Of a stretch of 64,000 bases of DNA, positions 44,675-54,186 are shown piece by piece; within the stretch, counting starts at the first letter, position 1, and every line of letters begins with the position of its first letter. The notes under the pieces were generated by a model that saw only the letters and a list, made by a program, of their open reading frames with translations, did no database searches and had not been told where the DNA came from. Source of the DNA: a bacterium (GTDB lineage: Bacteria > Patescibacteria > Dojkabacteria > JAKAPS01 > JAJZLI01); contig JAJZWL010000004.1 of assembly GCA_021846685.1 (NCBI GenBank), forward strand, positions 1 through 64,000, read 5' to 3'. Made by a program: the position numbers and the translations under genes.

Positions 44675-46145
44675 GATTCTTGAAATTTAGAACGGTAGTT
44701 TTTATTCTAGTTAAAGAATCTATTAAATATTTTGCTCCCTGTATATTCCCGATTCCTGAACTTTTAGTTCCATTAAAAGGAAAATTATCTGGACCTCGAG
44801 AGTCCTTTCCATTAATTTGAACATTTCCAACATCTAATTGAGATGCTATATAAAATGCATCATCTATATTTTTCGTAAAAATACTTGATTGAAGCCCATA
44901 TTCAGATTTATTTGCAATTGTGATTGCCTCATTGATATTATTTACCCTTATTATAGGTAGTATCGGAGAAAAAGGCTCTTCCCATGCTAGTCTCATATCT
45001 TCTGTAATATGATCTAATACAATAGGGTAAATATATCTCCCGTTATCTTCTCCAGATACAACTAATTGAGCTCCCTTTTTTAAAGCATCTTCCTTTAATG
45101 TGTGGAGATAATTAACAGTAATATCATTGATAACAGGACCAATTGTATTTTCTTTATTTCTAGGATCTCCTAGTATGAATTTCTTTTTAATTACTTCTTT
45201 CAATTTATCTATGAACTCATCTGCAATCGTATTGTCTATCAAGACTCTTTTAATAGCAGTACATCTTTGTCCTGAAAAAGAAAATGCCCCAATAGCTATT
45301 TGTTCTGCCGCAAGATTTAAGTCTGCATCGGGTAAAACAATAGATGCATCTTTACCTCCTAGCCCTAGTAGTATTGTAGGTAGTACAGTATTTCTTTGAG
45401 ATAAAACCTTTTGTATATGGACTGCAGTTTTTGTACTTCCTGTGAAATTTAAAGCATTAATCTTTTTTGATTGTAGTAGATAGTCTCCAGCTATATCATT
45501 ATCTCCTGATACTATATTTAAGACTCCATTATCAAGACCTGCCTTTCTAAAGATTTCTCCTATTACCATACATGTTATTCCTCCTTGATTAGGAGCTTTT
45601 AGTATTGTTGTATTCCCAGTTACAATAGCGCCAATAATTTTAGGAATTGTTTCATTTAAAGGATAATTAAAAGGTGGGATAGAAACAACTATTCCTAATG
45701 GAACTTTTTGTGTAATAGCCATTTTTTCTTTTCCAAAACCTGGAAATGATTCTGAGTAGAGGACTTCTCCTAATATTCTTTGTGCTTCTGTTGCGTAAAA
45801 AGTAATTATATCTGCAGTTCTAACAACTTCATCAGAAGCTTCTTTATAAGATTTCCCGACTTCTTCTGTAATGAGTAATGTAAGATCCTCTTTTTCTTCT
45901 TTTATAATATCAGAAACCTTATATAATATATTTACCCTATAATTTTTTGAAGTGTCTCTCCACTTCAAAAAAGCATTATATGAAGATTCTATACACTCAT
46001 CAATTTGTTTAGTATTCATTAGAGGAAGTTTTCCTACTAAAGAATCATCTATAGGAGAAAAAACTTCTTTGTAATTCTCTGTGTATACCCAAGTATTATC
46101 TACTAGATATCCATATTTTTTGTTTTTAATAAATTCTTTAATCAT
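44667..46145 (-). CDS. gapN: NADP-dependent non-phosphorylating glyceraldehyde-3-phosphate dehydrogenase (GapN-like)
   Basis: The 492-residue aldehyde dehydrogenase has the catalytic Cys in FSFSGQRCTAIKRV, the Glu in LLGLGGKDASIV, the cofactor Asn in VVSIPPFNYPLNE and the GapN-type ending INGKDSRGPDNFPFNGTKSS. GapN oxidises glyceraldehyde-3-phosphate directly to 3-phosphoglycerate, making NADPH and bypassing an ATP-yielding step. With the cupin-type isomerase at 54.2 kb it points to a modified glycolysis. Other aldehyde dehydrogenase substrates cannot be excluded. Confidence 0.82.
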   Translation of the reverse strand: MIKEFIKNKKYGYLVDNTWVYTENYKEVFSPIDDSLVGKLPLMNTKQIDECIESSYNAFLKWRDTSKNYRVNILYKVSDIIKEEKEDLTLLITEEVGKSYKEASDEVVRTADIITFYATEAQRILGEVLYSESFPGFGKEKMAITQKVPLGIVVSIPPFNYPLNETIPKIIGAIVTGNTTILKAPNQGGITCMVIGEIFRKAGLDNGVLNIVSGDNDIAGDYLLQSKKINALNFTGSTKTAVHIQKVLSQRNTVLPTILLGLGGKDASIVLPDADLNLAAEQIAIGAFSFSGQRCTAIKRVLIDNTIADEFIDKLKEVIKKKFILGDPRNKENTIGPVINDITVNYLHTLKEDALKKGAQLVVSGEDNGRYIYPIVLDHITEDMRLAWEEPFSPILPIIRVNNINEAITIANKSEYGLQSSIFTKNIDDAFYIASQLDVGNVQINGKDSRGPDNFPFNGTKSSGIGNIQGAKYLIDSLTRIKTTVLNFKNHE

Positions 46146-46397
46146 GTCTCTGTAGTCATTTTGTAAATTTAATTTTTATATTTTAATATATTATACCTTT
46201 TTTTAATTTTTATGTATTGTATCTAATAAATCACTTAATGTCATATATAATACAAGATTTTTATTTAAATACATTTAATATTTTAATATAACTATATGCC
46301 TATATGAAGTAGATTATTATTAGGTTAAATTAATCAACTTGCTTTTTCTATAGGATTGTGTTAGGATGTCGTTAATTAGTTTTATAAGTAAATCAAA

Positions 46398-48689
46398 ATG
46401 TTTAAAAATTTCAAATTAAAATATGGTCATTTAATAATAACTGTATTCGTAACGTTAAATATAATTTTTTTAGCTATTGTAGCTTCAAGTCCCTTTTTTG
46501 CAAACAAGTCAAATGTGCAATTGCATGCAGCTCCTGTATGTAATTTAAGTGGGAATCATGCATATTTTGCATCAGTTGCTGTTGTAGTAAAGTCATCTAA
46601 TCCATCAGTAGCTTTACCTGCGAATATGGGTTTATCTCTTAAGACAGGTCAATGTACTAATGGTTGGGATAATGGTCTTCCTTGGGCATCAGGTTATAAT
46701 AATAATTATCAAGATCCTTTTCTATATGCTCCTCAAATAGCTTCAGGTCCAGTTTCTCCTGAACAGATTAGTGCATATCATTCTAGAACTGGAAATGCTC
46801 CTATAACTTATCAACAGATTAATTCAATAAATGTTGGTGGTAGTGGTCCAAATGGAACTACTACTCCTTATAACTGTTCATCTATTACAGCTTGTTCTCA
46901 TGTGGGTGGAAATATAACTAGAATTGAAACTGGCTCCAGTCAGGTAACTTTGAAATATTATCAAATTATTGATTGTGCATTTTCTCCAGTAACATATAGT
47001 CTTGCAGGACTTCCTCAAGGATGGTCTGCTAATCCTAGTACTAATACTGTAAATGTAGTCAATGGTACATCTTTACCAACTTATACAATAACTGTTACTC
47101 CACCAACACCTACAATTAGTGTTGCTCTGAACTGTAATGGTGCTCAATGGTCTACTTCAAATACAAATTCTAATGCAGCTATTACAGGGACTATAGTAAA
47201 TACACAAAATAATCAAGTAGTAGCAAATATCAATACTCAAACAAACCCTGATTCTGGTTTTGTATCAAGTCTTTTGACCAGTAATCAAAATTATATAGCA
47301 TCAATGCAAGTGACTGATAACGGGGCATCGGATACTGCTAAGTCGACTCCTTTCAATTTTTATAGTTGTGCTAATCATACTCCGGTATTGACAGTAGCTT
47401 TGTCTTGTCAAGGTGTTTCATGGAATACGTCCAATGTATCTTCTCCTACTGTTTCTGGAAATATATTAAATTCTCAAAATCAGGTAGTTGCAAGTATTAA
47501 TACTCAAAATCAAGCAAATGGTTCAAGTAATTCTTTTGTAAATGGATTAGAGTATGGTCAAACAGGTGCTAGTTATACTGCACAAATGACTGTGGCAAGT
47601 GAAGGTCAATCAACAAAGGCTACATCTAATAGTGTTATATATTCAAATTGTCTAAGTTTTAAACCTACTTTATCTGTATCTTTGAGTTGTAATGGAGCTA
47701 CTTGGGAAGGAACAAATCTTAACGGAGGAAGTACTTTAACTGGGAATGTAACAGATACAACAACTAATCAAAGTGTATATACTATTCCTCAGGAAAGTAT
47801 AGGTTCTTATAAATCTCAATTTAATGGTTCTGAAAATTCATTTGTATCAGGTTTGGTAAATAGTCAAAATAGTTATACAGCATTAATAACACTTACTAAT
47901 AATGGAAGCGTTGTTTCTCAAAAATCTTCAGCTGTAAGTTTTTATAACTGTGTAACTCATATGAAAACTCCAGTACTTAATACTGTTACTCTAAGTTGTA
48001 TTACAAATTCTAGTAATTTAGGAATTAATTGGACTTATGATAATACAACTACAAATAGTACTGATTTATTCTATGGATCAATAGAAGATGCTTCAACTAA
48101 TAATAATGTTGTTGCTACATTCTCTTCTCCTTTAACAACAGGTTATACCTGGAATGGAGCTAATACAAAGGATTCTTATATAATTGTAGGTTATATAAAA
48201 GGTGTAAATGGACAAAGTAATAATATAACTTCTTCTTCCTCTAGTGTTTCAGATTGTCTTACACCTCAAGTTCCAGTAATGTCATCGATCTCACTTGCTT
48301 GTGAAAATAATACTACAAACAATTTAACTATCGCATGGCAGGCTAATAATGTAACTAGTTCAGATAGTTTTAATGGGGTTATAACTGATACAACTACTGG
48401 TCAACAAGTATATGATATCCCTAATACTCCAGCACAATTAGGTGAATATATTTGGCAAGGTGCTAATGGTAAAGATAGTTATACAATTACAGGTTGGTTA
48501 GTTAACTCTTCTGGACAAAAATTCAATGTAACTACAAGTGTTGCAGTTTCAAGCAATTGTATTCCCCAGAAAGCAGTAGCTCCTATAGTACAAACTTTAC
48601 CTCAAACTTCAGGAGGTGCTCCTATAAATGTATTTGTAGTAGCTGGATTGATAATACTATCAATTGGTGTATCTGTAATGATATTCTAA
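46398..48689 (+). CDS. Large repetitive Cys-paired surface protein with C-terminal anchor
   Basis: The 763-residue protein has a signal peptide (about 1-45), an Asn/Ser/Thr-rich N-terminal region with several Cys, then five about 95-residue repeats starting near 238, 330, 426, 527 and 628. Each opens with a LxC(N/Q)G-W-like strand and closes with a Cys before the next, suggesting Ig-like domains with one disulfide each. The tail has LPQTSG at 734-739 and a final helix ending at the last residue without basic residues. It is probably a major cell-surface component. A terminator follows. Confidence 0.75.
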   Translation: MFKNFKLKYGHLIITVFVTLNIIFLAIVASSPFFANKSNVQLHAAPVCNLSGNHAYFASVAVVVKSSNPSVALPANMGLSLKTGQCTNGWDNGLPWASGYNNNYQDPFLYAPQIASGPVSPEQISAYHSRTGNAPITYQQINSINVGGSGPNGTTTPYNCSSITACSHVGGNITRIETGSSQVTLKYYQIIDCAFSPVTYSLAGLPQGWSANPSTNTVNVVNGTSLPTYTITVTPPTPTISVALNCNGAQWSTSNTNSNAAITGTIVNTQNNQVVANINTQTNPDSGFVSSLLTSNQNYIASMQVTDNGASDTAKSTPFNFYSCANHTPVLTVALSCQGVSWNTSNVSSPTVSGNILNSQNQVVASINTQNQANGSSNSFVNGLEYGQTGASYTAQMTVASEGQSTKATSNSVIYSNCLSFKPTLSVSLSCNGATWEGTNLNGGSTLTGNVTDTTTNQSVYTIPQESIGSYKSQFNGSENSFVSGLVNSQNSYTALITLTNNGSVVSQKSSAVSFYNCVTHMKTPVLNTVTLSCITNSSNLGINWTYDNTTTNSTDLFYGSIEDASTNNNVVATFSSPLTTGYTWNGANTKDSYIIVGYIKGVNGQSNNITSSSSSVSDCLTPQVPVMSSISLACENNTTNNLTIAWQANNVTSSDSFNGVITDTTTGQQVYDIPNTPAQLGEYIWQGANGKDSYTITGWLVNSSGQKFNVTTSVAVSSNCIPQKAVAPIVQTLPQTSGGAPINVFVVAGLIILSIGVSVMIF

Positions 48690-48711
48690 TAAGCATTATT
48701 ATTAAATAATT

Positions 48712-48741
48712 AAAAGGGAAGGTTATTATGCCTTCCCTTTT
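48712..48741 (+). terminator. Intrinsic terminator after the surface-protein gene
   Basis: A perfect 11-bp stem (AAAAGGGAAGG with its complement) encloses an 8-base loop and ends in TTTT, 22 bases after the stop codon. It should end transcription of the surface-protein gene. The stem is symmetrical with A and T tails on both sides. Confidence 0.8.
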
Positions 48742-48782
48742 CTGTACTTGATCAAATATATAAAAAGATATATTATATTTAT

Positions 48783-49310
48783 ATGAAGTCAAAGGTTTTA
48801 TTCATAATTTTATTCTCTTTAATAATAATTGGTGTATTGTATGTTACTACAATATATGCCCAAGAATTACAGACTGTAGGTAATAAAAATGCTAATACAT
48901 ATGTTAAAAATATTGTTCCTCAAGACAATAGTGTAATCATTCCATATTCAAAATTTAATGGTACATTTGGGCCTAGTCAATCTTTTAGTTTTGATTATCC
49001 ATCTGGATGGAAGTCTATTAACGTAAATGAAATGACTAATTCTGAAATTGCTTCATTTGGACTAAATAATTCTAGTATAACTGTTAATGTATATTTATCT
49101 TGTAATAATAATACGAAAATTAAAGGCAAAAATATTACTATGAATGGATATCAAGGAATAGAAACTATTACTAATAAATCTATTGGTTTATATGGAAAAA
49201 ATTTTAATGTAGTTTTGAATTCTAGTAATTCAGATAGAGTTCAAATCTTTGATCATATAGTAAAATCTCTTAATCTTTATAATAAATTTTCTGTTTCTTC
49301 TTGTGGCTGA
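48783..49310 (+). CDS. Secreted protein with PsbP-like region, function unknown
   Basis: The 175-residue product has an N-terminal signal/anchor helix (about 5-24, then YAQELQ). The segment FSFDYPSGWKSINVNEM resembles the YPxGW motif of PsbP/DUF1795-type domains. Two Cys (in YLSCNN and the C-terminal SSCG) could pair. Asn/Ser richness matches the preceding surface protein. TATATT lies about 10 bases before the ATG, so it probably has its own promoter. No function is assigned. Confidence 0.6.
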   Translation: MKSKVLFIILFSLIIIGVLYVTTIYAQELQTVGNKNANTYVKNIVPQDNSVIIPYSKFNGTFGPSQSFSFDYPSGWKSINVNEMTNSEIASFGLNNSSITVNVYLSCNNNTKIKGKNITMNGYQGIETITNKSIGLYGKNFNVVLNSSNSDRVQIFDHIVKSLNLYNKFSVSSCG

Positions 49311-49350
49311 TTTTTTATAATTAAAAAAATTTGATATAATATATATTATC

Positions 49351-49423
49351 GCAGAAGTAACTCAGTTGGCAGAGTACTAGTTTTCCAAACTAGGTGTCGC
49401 GGGTTCGATCCCCGTCTTCTGCT
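49351..49423 (+). tRNA. tRNA-Gly (anticodon TCC)
   Basis: A full cloverleaf folds here. The acceptor stem GCAGAAG pairs with CTTCTGC, the anticodon stem CTAGT/ACTAG carries the loop TTTCCAA with anticodon TCC, and the T-arm is GCGGG-TTCGATC-CCCGT. The discriminator is T and CCA is not encoded. A TATAAT lies 10 bases upstream. It is the only tRNA-Gly in the window. Confidence 0.94.
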
Positions 49424-49439
49424 AATCTTATAATTAAAT

Positions 49440-50900
49440 ATGTATTTTAATAAAGTTCAATATAGAAAATATGCACAATTATTTTTGCAGTCTATCAAGG
49501 CTCAAAAAGTAGATTTTTGTGAGATACGATTTCAGGAAAATTTAATAGAAGATATTTCTTTTAAAAATTTAAATATAGAGAATATATATAATATAGATAG
49601 GAGAGGAGTCTCAATAAGGGTTTTGTATAATGGAAATTGGGGATTTTCAGCATCTAGTGATATAAGTCAAAAAACTATAGAAGATATTTTTAATGAAGCT
49701 TTTGGTATGGTCGAGCACCTTAGTGAAGGTACTGTTAAAATTACATCTGAAGAAGTTTATCAGGATGAAGATATACAGGAGGTTTTAATTAATCCTTTTG
49801 AAGTCCCTATTTCAGAAAAAATAGAATATATCTCTTCTATTCAAAATGATATTCTTAAAGAGAAAAATATAGATTTTGCAGATGCTTCATTAATACAGGT
49901 ATATGAAAAAAAACTTTATCTTAACTCTTCAGGTTCAGATATATATCAAGAAAGATGTAGGTTATTTCCATCTTTTATGATGTATAGAGTAAATCCTGAA
50001 TTAACCACATTAAAATTTTATACTAGACCAGTTAGTGAAGGTTATGAATATTTTAAGAATTTTCCATTTAAAGAAGAAATATTAAGAGCCAATGAAAATA
50101 TATATCAAAAATCTAAGGCTAAGGAAGTAATATCAGGAAAATATAATTTATTAATAGATCCTTCAAACTTATGGTTAACTATTCATGAATCTATAGGACA
50201 TTCAACTGAAATGGATAGAGTGCTTCTGTATGAAGCTAATTATGCAGGTTCTTCATTTGCTTCTGTAGATGGGATAGGGGAGTTAGTATATGGGTCTGAA
50301 AAGGTTAATATTGTAGGAGACAGAACTCAAAAAAATGGACTTGCTAGTGTTAAATATGATGATGAAGGAGTAAAAACTTCTAAATTTGATATCATAAAAA
50401 ATGGACTATTAGAAGATTTACAAACAAACAGAGAAATAGCAGCTTTCTCTGGAAGAGAAAATTCTAATGGATGTTCTTTTGCAAATTCATATTCCTCATT
50501 TCCTTTGCAAAGAATGCCTAATGTATCTCTATTACCTAATCAAACTAAAGATCTTGGTTTTAAAGATATGTTGAATATTATGGGAGATGGGATATATATA
50601 AAAGGTGATGGAAGTTGGAGTATTGATATGCAGAGATATAATTTTCAATTTACAGGAGATCTTTTTTATGAAGTTAAAGCTGGTAAAATAGTAGGTATGG
50701 TTAAAGATCTTTCTTATCAGTCTAATACACAAGATTTTTGGAAAAGTTGTGTAGAAGTAGGAGGACAGAGCACTTATTCGTTAGAAGGTGCATTTAACTG
50801 CGGAAAAGGGCAACCTTCTCAAGTGGCACCAGTATCTCATGGAGCTCCAGTATCTCTATTTAAAGATATTAAGGTTTTAAATACAAAAAATGAAAATTAA
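49440..50900 (+). CDS. tldD: TldD-family zinc metalloprotease subunit
   Basis: The 486-residue protein carries the HExxxH zinc motif in TIHESIGHSTEMDRVL near residue 250, and further TldD signatures DDEGVKTSKFDIIKNG and the C-terminal CGKGQPSQVAPVSHGAP that supplies a Cys ligand. TldD forms a heterodimer with TldE that degrades unfolded short peptides and matures some microcin-like peptides. The tldE gene follows with an 11-base overlap. No peptide-modification cluster is next to it, so a housekeeping role is likely. Confidence 0.92.
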   Translation: MYFNKVQYRKYAQLFLQSIKAQKVDFCEIRFQENLIEDISFKNLNIENIYNIDRRGVSIRVLYNGNWGFSASSDISQKTIEDIFNEAFGMVEHLSEGTVKITSEEVYQDEDIQEVLINPFEVPISEKIEYISSIQNDILKEKNIDFADASLIQVYEKKLYLNSSGSDIYQERCRLFPSFMMYRVNPELTTLKFYTRPVSEGYEYFKNFPFKEEILRANENIYQKSKAKEVISGKYNLLIDPSNLWLTIHESIGHSTEMDRVLLYEANYAGSSFASVDGIGELVYGSEKVNIVGDRTQKNGLASVKYDDEGVKTSKFDIIKNGLLEDLQTNREIAAFSGRENSNGCSFANSYSSFPLQRMPNVSLLPNQTKDLGFKDMLNIMGDGIYIKGDGSWSIDMQRYNFQFTGDLFYEVKAGKIVGMVKDLSYQSNTQDFWKSCVEVGGQSTYSLEGAFNCGKGQPSQVAPVSHGAPVSLFKDIKVLNTKNEN

Positions 50901-52230
50901 TAAACTAAAACAAATAATAAATGATAATATAGATTCTAAAGAATATTATGTAGTAATGCATGAAACTAGTGAGTATAATATTAGATTTTCTAACAATAGA
51001 GTAATCTCAAATAGAATATTAAAAGCTTCTAGTATAGAAATTATAACTATTATTGATAAAAAAACAGGTATAGCAACTACAGATGATTTGTCTGAACAAT
51101 CAATCATTAATTGTATTAAGAAATCACATAATATTGCTCTTCAATCTGAAGTTAATTCAGAATATATGCCTTTAATAGAAAATGAGCAGTATGATGATAG
51201 TGATAATACGAAAATAGATTTTAAAAAAGATGTTTCAGATATAGAAACCTTCCTTTATTCCGTATTTAATAAAGATCCAGAATTAAGAATATTTGGATTT
51301 ATAACAGGAGAAATTTCAAATATATCTGTATTTAATTCTAGTAAATTATTTAAAAGAACTACTTTGCCTAGATTCTCTTACTCTATGAATATTAAAAATG
51401 AGAAACTCACTCGATCTGTTTGGAGAGGAGCTGTTTCTTCTGTAAATAATATTCAAATTTTAAAAGATTTATATGAGGAACTTTTAAAAGATTATTCATA
51501 TACTTCAATAAGGAAAAAAGTAGATGCAGGAAGATATAATGTTGTACTTTCTCCATCTGCGTTGGGAGATCTACTTTTATATATGTTATTTTTTCTTTCT
51601 GCAGTAGATGCTGATGATAAAAAATCACCATTTACAGGATTACTTGGAACTAAGGTTTTTCCTGATAATATTAATCTTTATACAGACCCTAATACTGAAT
51701 ATATAAAATCATTACCTTTTCTAGTCGCTAATTTCTCAGATGTAAACCCTATATTTGATATAGGTGCATCTCTAAGTAAAAAAAGTATTATAGAGAAAGG
51801 TATCTTAAAAGGATTAATATCTACTAGATACTATGATAATAAAATGAATTATAAAAATAATATTTTCCCTGTATCAAACTTAATATTGGAAGGTTCTGAT
51901 ATTGAGTATAATGATTTTATTAAAAATATAGATAATGCCATATATATTAATAATTTATGGTATATAAGAGGAGTAGATCCTATTACAGGTCTTTTGACAG
52001 GGGTTACTAGAGATGGGGTATATAAGATAGAGCATGGTAAAATTGTGTATAGTATGAATAATTTTAGGTTTAATCAGTCTCCTTTAAAAGTTTTGGCAAA
52101 TATAGAAGCAATGTCAATGTCGTATCTTTCTTGTCCTCGAGAATTTGGAGACAGTATAGTATCTAACGTTATTTGTCCATATACCCTTGTCAAAGATTTC
52201 AATTTGTCCTCTGTATCAAAAGCTATTTGA
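50890..52230 (+). CDS. tldE: TldE/PmbA-family protease partner
   Basis: The 446-residue protein is TldD-like but lacks the HExxxH motif, as expected for the non-catalytic TldE subunit. The family is recognised by GRYNVVLSPSALGDLLLYML, SPFTGLLGTKVF, the STRYYDNKMN segment and NNLWYIRGVDPITGLLTGVTRDG. It overlaps tldD by 11 bases and should be made in equal amounts. The stop is TGA. Confidence 0.9.
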   Translation: MKINKLKQIINDNIDSKEYYVVMHETSEYNIRFSNNRVISNRILKASSIEIITIIDKKTGIATTDDLSEQSIINCIKKSHNIALQSEVNSEYMPLIENEQYDDSDNTKIDFKKDVSDIETFLYSVFNKDPELRIFGFITGEISNISVFNSSKLFKRTTLPRFSYSMNIKNEKLTRSVWRGAVSSVNNIQILKDLYEELLKDYSYTSIRKKVDAGRYNVVLSPSALGDLLLYMLFFLSAVDADDKKSPFTGLLGTKVFPDNINLYTDPNTEYIKSLPFLVANFSDVNPIFDIGASLSKKSIIEKGILKGLISTRYYDNKMNYKNNIFPVSNLILEGSDIEYNDFIKNIDNAIYINNLWYIRGVDPITGLLTGVTRDGVYKIEHGKIVYSMNNFRFNQSPLKVLANIEAMSMSYLSCPREFGDSIVSNVICPYTLVKDFNLSSVSKAI

Positions 52231-52265
52231 TTTTTGTTGTAAAACTATATAATATATATACATAT

Positions 52266-53030
52266 ATGAACTTTTTGAATAATTCTGATAAACTTTCGTC
52301 TTATACTTCAAACCTAAAGAAAGATAACGCAACAAATTCTAAAGGTTTTAATAGAAACTTTGTTTATTTTTTTATATCCTTATTTACTATTGTTATAGTA
52401 TTTTCTTTCTTTATATTTAAAAAACCTCTCACTATAATTTCAGATGCAGCTAGTAATACATTCTCTCAAAAGTTAGTTATGGCTGAAAATGTAACAACTA
52501 TTAAAAATAATAGTCAAGCTAATCTTGATAGAATTGCAGGTGTGAAATTAATGAATCCTAAAATTGATCATGCTAGGATTTTGGCAGCTGTTATACCTTC
52601 AAAAAATGCTGAAATCACTGGGAATATTAGCTCTACTTCAAATGCTAATGTATTAGTTTTGACTAATTTTCTGGTCTCTCATGGATCTCCTATGGCACCA
52701 TATGCTGCTGATTTCATTAAATATGGAGATCTATATGGTGTAAATTGGAGAACTTTAGTGGGGATATCTGGTGTAGAGTCAGGATTTGGTAGAGTAATTC
52801 CTGAAAGTAATTCTGGTGCATTATCATATAATGCTTGGGGATGGACTGGAGGGGGAAGTGAATTTAGTGGATTTTCAGGGTTTTCTTCATGGCCTAATGC
52901 AATACAATCAATTGCTCGCGGAATATCATCTGCTTATGGAAATGAATCTCCTTATATTATGCAACCAGCATATGATCCCCCTAATCCATCATGGGCCCCA
53001 AATGTTCAAAGTTATATTAATCAACTATAA
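52266..53030 (+). CDS. Membrane-anchored lysozyme-like/transglycosylase-like protein
   Basis: The 254-residue protein has a polar N-terminus, one membrane helix (about 35-55) and an outside region ending in a lysozyme-like domain: TLVGISGVESGFGRVIPES with a candidate catalytic Glu, then YNAWGWTGG and SWPNAIQSIARGISSAYG. This resembles soluble-lytic-transglycosylase/endo-glucosaminidase folds that cut peptidoglycan glycan strands. The ATG at 52266 is preferred over an upstream in-frame start inside tldE. A strong terminator follows. Confidence 0.75.
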   Translation: MNFLNNSDKLSSYTSNLKKDNATNSKGFNRNFVYFFISLFTIVIVFSFFIFKKPLTIISDAASNTFSQKLVMAENVTTIKNNSQANLDRIAGVKLMNPKIDHARILAAVIPSKNAEITGNISSTSNANVLVLTNFLVSHGSPMAPYAADFIKYGDLYGVNWRTLVGISGVESGFGRVIPESNSGALSYNAWGWTGGGSEFSGFSGFSSWPNAIQSIARGISSAYGNESPYIMQPAYDPPNPSWAPNVQSYINQL

Positions 53031-53065
53031 ATTTTTATTAACGTAATATATATAATTTCCCCCAA

Positions 53066-53102
53066 ATAGCATTGTCAGTATTGACAATGCTATAGGTTTT
53101 TT
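53066..53102 (+). terminator. Intrinsic terminator after the lysozyme-like gene
   Basis: A perfect 12-bp stem (ATAGCATTGTCA and its complement) with the 4-base loop GTAT is followed by AGG and six T. It lies 35 bases after the stop codon of the lysozyme-like gene and 50 bases before the next start. This is the clearest terminator in the window. Confidence 0.88.
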
Positions 53103-53152
53103 GCTATTATATCTTTTTTAGCAAGTTTAGGTCAAATTGGATTTATGTTATT

Positions 53153-53599
53153 ATGACAGAAACTGATATAGGTGAAAAAGAATCTTTTACTGATATTTCG
53201 TCAGAGTTATTTGATTTTTCAAAGAAAGTAATAAGTAAACATTCTGCAACTGTAGTAAGTGAATTTGGCATTGAATCTTTAGATTTACATTATAATACTG
53301 ATCCTGAAAATTCAGAAGGGATACTCCTCTCATTAATAAATGATAATAATCTATCTATTTCCCTATATAGTAGGGAAGACTTGGATGGTGCTATTAGAGA
53401 CAGAAATCATCAATATAATTTAACTAGAGATACTAAAAGTTTAAAAATAAAAATAGAAAGTGAAGTATTAGGATATAATATTAGTACTTGTGGTAATTGT
53501 GAAAGAGTTAGGGAATTTATTGAGCTTAATACAGATGACGTTTTTAAAATACTTCAATTAATAAAGATATATTCTTGTTTTTCCGATTTAAATGCTTAA
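53153..53599 (+). CDS. Hypothetical protein with CGNC motif
   Basis: The 148-residue soluble acidic protein has no recognised family. Visible features are a Ser/Glu/Asp-rich N-terminus, strands around ILLSLINDNNLSISLYSRED, and a Cys-Gly-Asn-Cys near residue 113 (STCGNCERVREFI) that could bind metal or be redox-active. The next gene overlaps by eight bases and has a similar alpha/beta layout, so the pair is likely functional together. A terminator isolates it from upstream genes. Confidence 0.55.
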   Translation: MTETDIGEKESFTDISSELFDFSKKVISKHSATVVSEFGIESLDLHYNTDPENSEGILLSLINDNNLSISLYSREDLDGAIRDRNHQYNLTRDTKSLKIKIESEVLGYNISTCGNCERVREFIELNTDDVFKILQLIKIYSCFSDLNA

Positions 53600-54026
53600 A
53601 ATTATGGAAGAATATCAAGGACTTAAAAATGGAAATTTTCCTGATATTCTAAAAAAATTATCTTTATTAAGATTAATAGTAATGAATCATGAACCAAGAG
53701 ATTTAGATTCATATTTTAAAAAACCCGGTTTGGATAGTTATTTAAAGCTTGATTATAATGGACTTGATGAAGATGATACAGTTAGTATTTCTTTATTATT
53801 TTCTAAAGAGGGTAATATTGTTATAAGTGAAAAAAAGAAACCAAATAATCCTCATTTCTCTGAAATATCTAATAATTATTATATTAGTAGTAATAATGAT
53901 ATAACCACTATATATCATGAAGTTTCTGAAGATGGTATTGATTATAACCCAACTTATGTAGAATTCAGAGAATTATTAATTCTTTTGGAAAAAATAGAAT
54001 CTCATCAAGATATTATTAATTTATAG
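53592..54026 (+). CDS. Hypothetical protein, possible partner or paralogue of the preceding gene
   Basis: The 144-residue soluble protein matches no family I know. It contains DDTVSISLLFSKEGN, echoing the LSISLYSRED strand of the upstream protein, and a C-terminal helix ELLILLEKIES like KILQLIKIYS there. The resemblance suggests distant paralogy, but identity is low. ATG at 53592 overlaps the upstream stop; ATG 53604 is an alternative. It ends before tRNA-Leu. Confidence 0.55.
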   Translation: MLKIMEEYQGLKNGNFPDILKKLSLLRLIVMNHEPRDLDSYFKKPGLDSYLKLDYNGLDEDDTVSISLLFSKEGNIVISEKKKPNNPHFSEISNNYYISSNNDITTIYHEVSEDGIDYNPTYVEFRELLILLEKIESHQDIINL

Positions 54027-54081
54027 ATTTGAATTCATAATATTATATTAAGTGAGTATTGTTGATAAGGTGTAAATTAGT

Positions 54082-54087
54082 TATAAT
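54082..54087 (+). promoter_or_regulatory. -10 element of tRNA-Leu
   Basis: TATAAT at this position lies 14 bases before the tRNA. A weak TTGTTG is 17 bases upstream. The geometry fits a housekeeping promoter giving a short 5' leader. Confidence 0.5.
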
Positions 54088-54101
54088 AAGTAAGTTTTAA
54101 T

Positions 54102-54185
54102 GCCTGGGTGGTGAAATGGTAGACACGCTAGCCTTAGGAGCTAGTGCTAATTCTTAGCATGAAGGTTCAAGTCCTTTCCCAGGCA
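54102..54185 (+). tRNA. tRNA-Leu (anticodon TAG)
   Basis: The acceptor stem GCCTGGG pairs with CCCAGGC, discriminator A. The anticodon stem CTAGC/GCTAG holds the loop CTTAGGA with anticodon TAG. A long variable arm (TGCTAATTCTTAGCATG) marks a class II tRNA, as required for leucine. CCA is not encoded. The convergent isomerase gene ends one base after it. Confidence 0.94.
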
Positions 54186-54186
54186 A

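Noticed and set aside
46146..46397. Riboswitch or leader in the gapN/surface-protein spacer
   Set aside because: The 252 bases are AT-rich with no stable hairpins or known motif; they probably hold divergent promoters that I cannot place.
52173..52265. N-terminal extension of the lysozyme-like protein into tldE
   Set aside because: The extra residues overlap the end of tldE and add no signal; ATG 52266 follows a TATAAT element.
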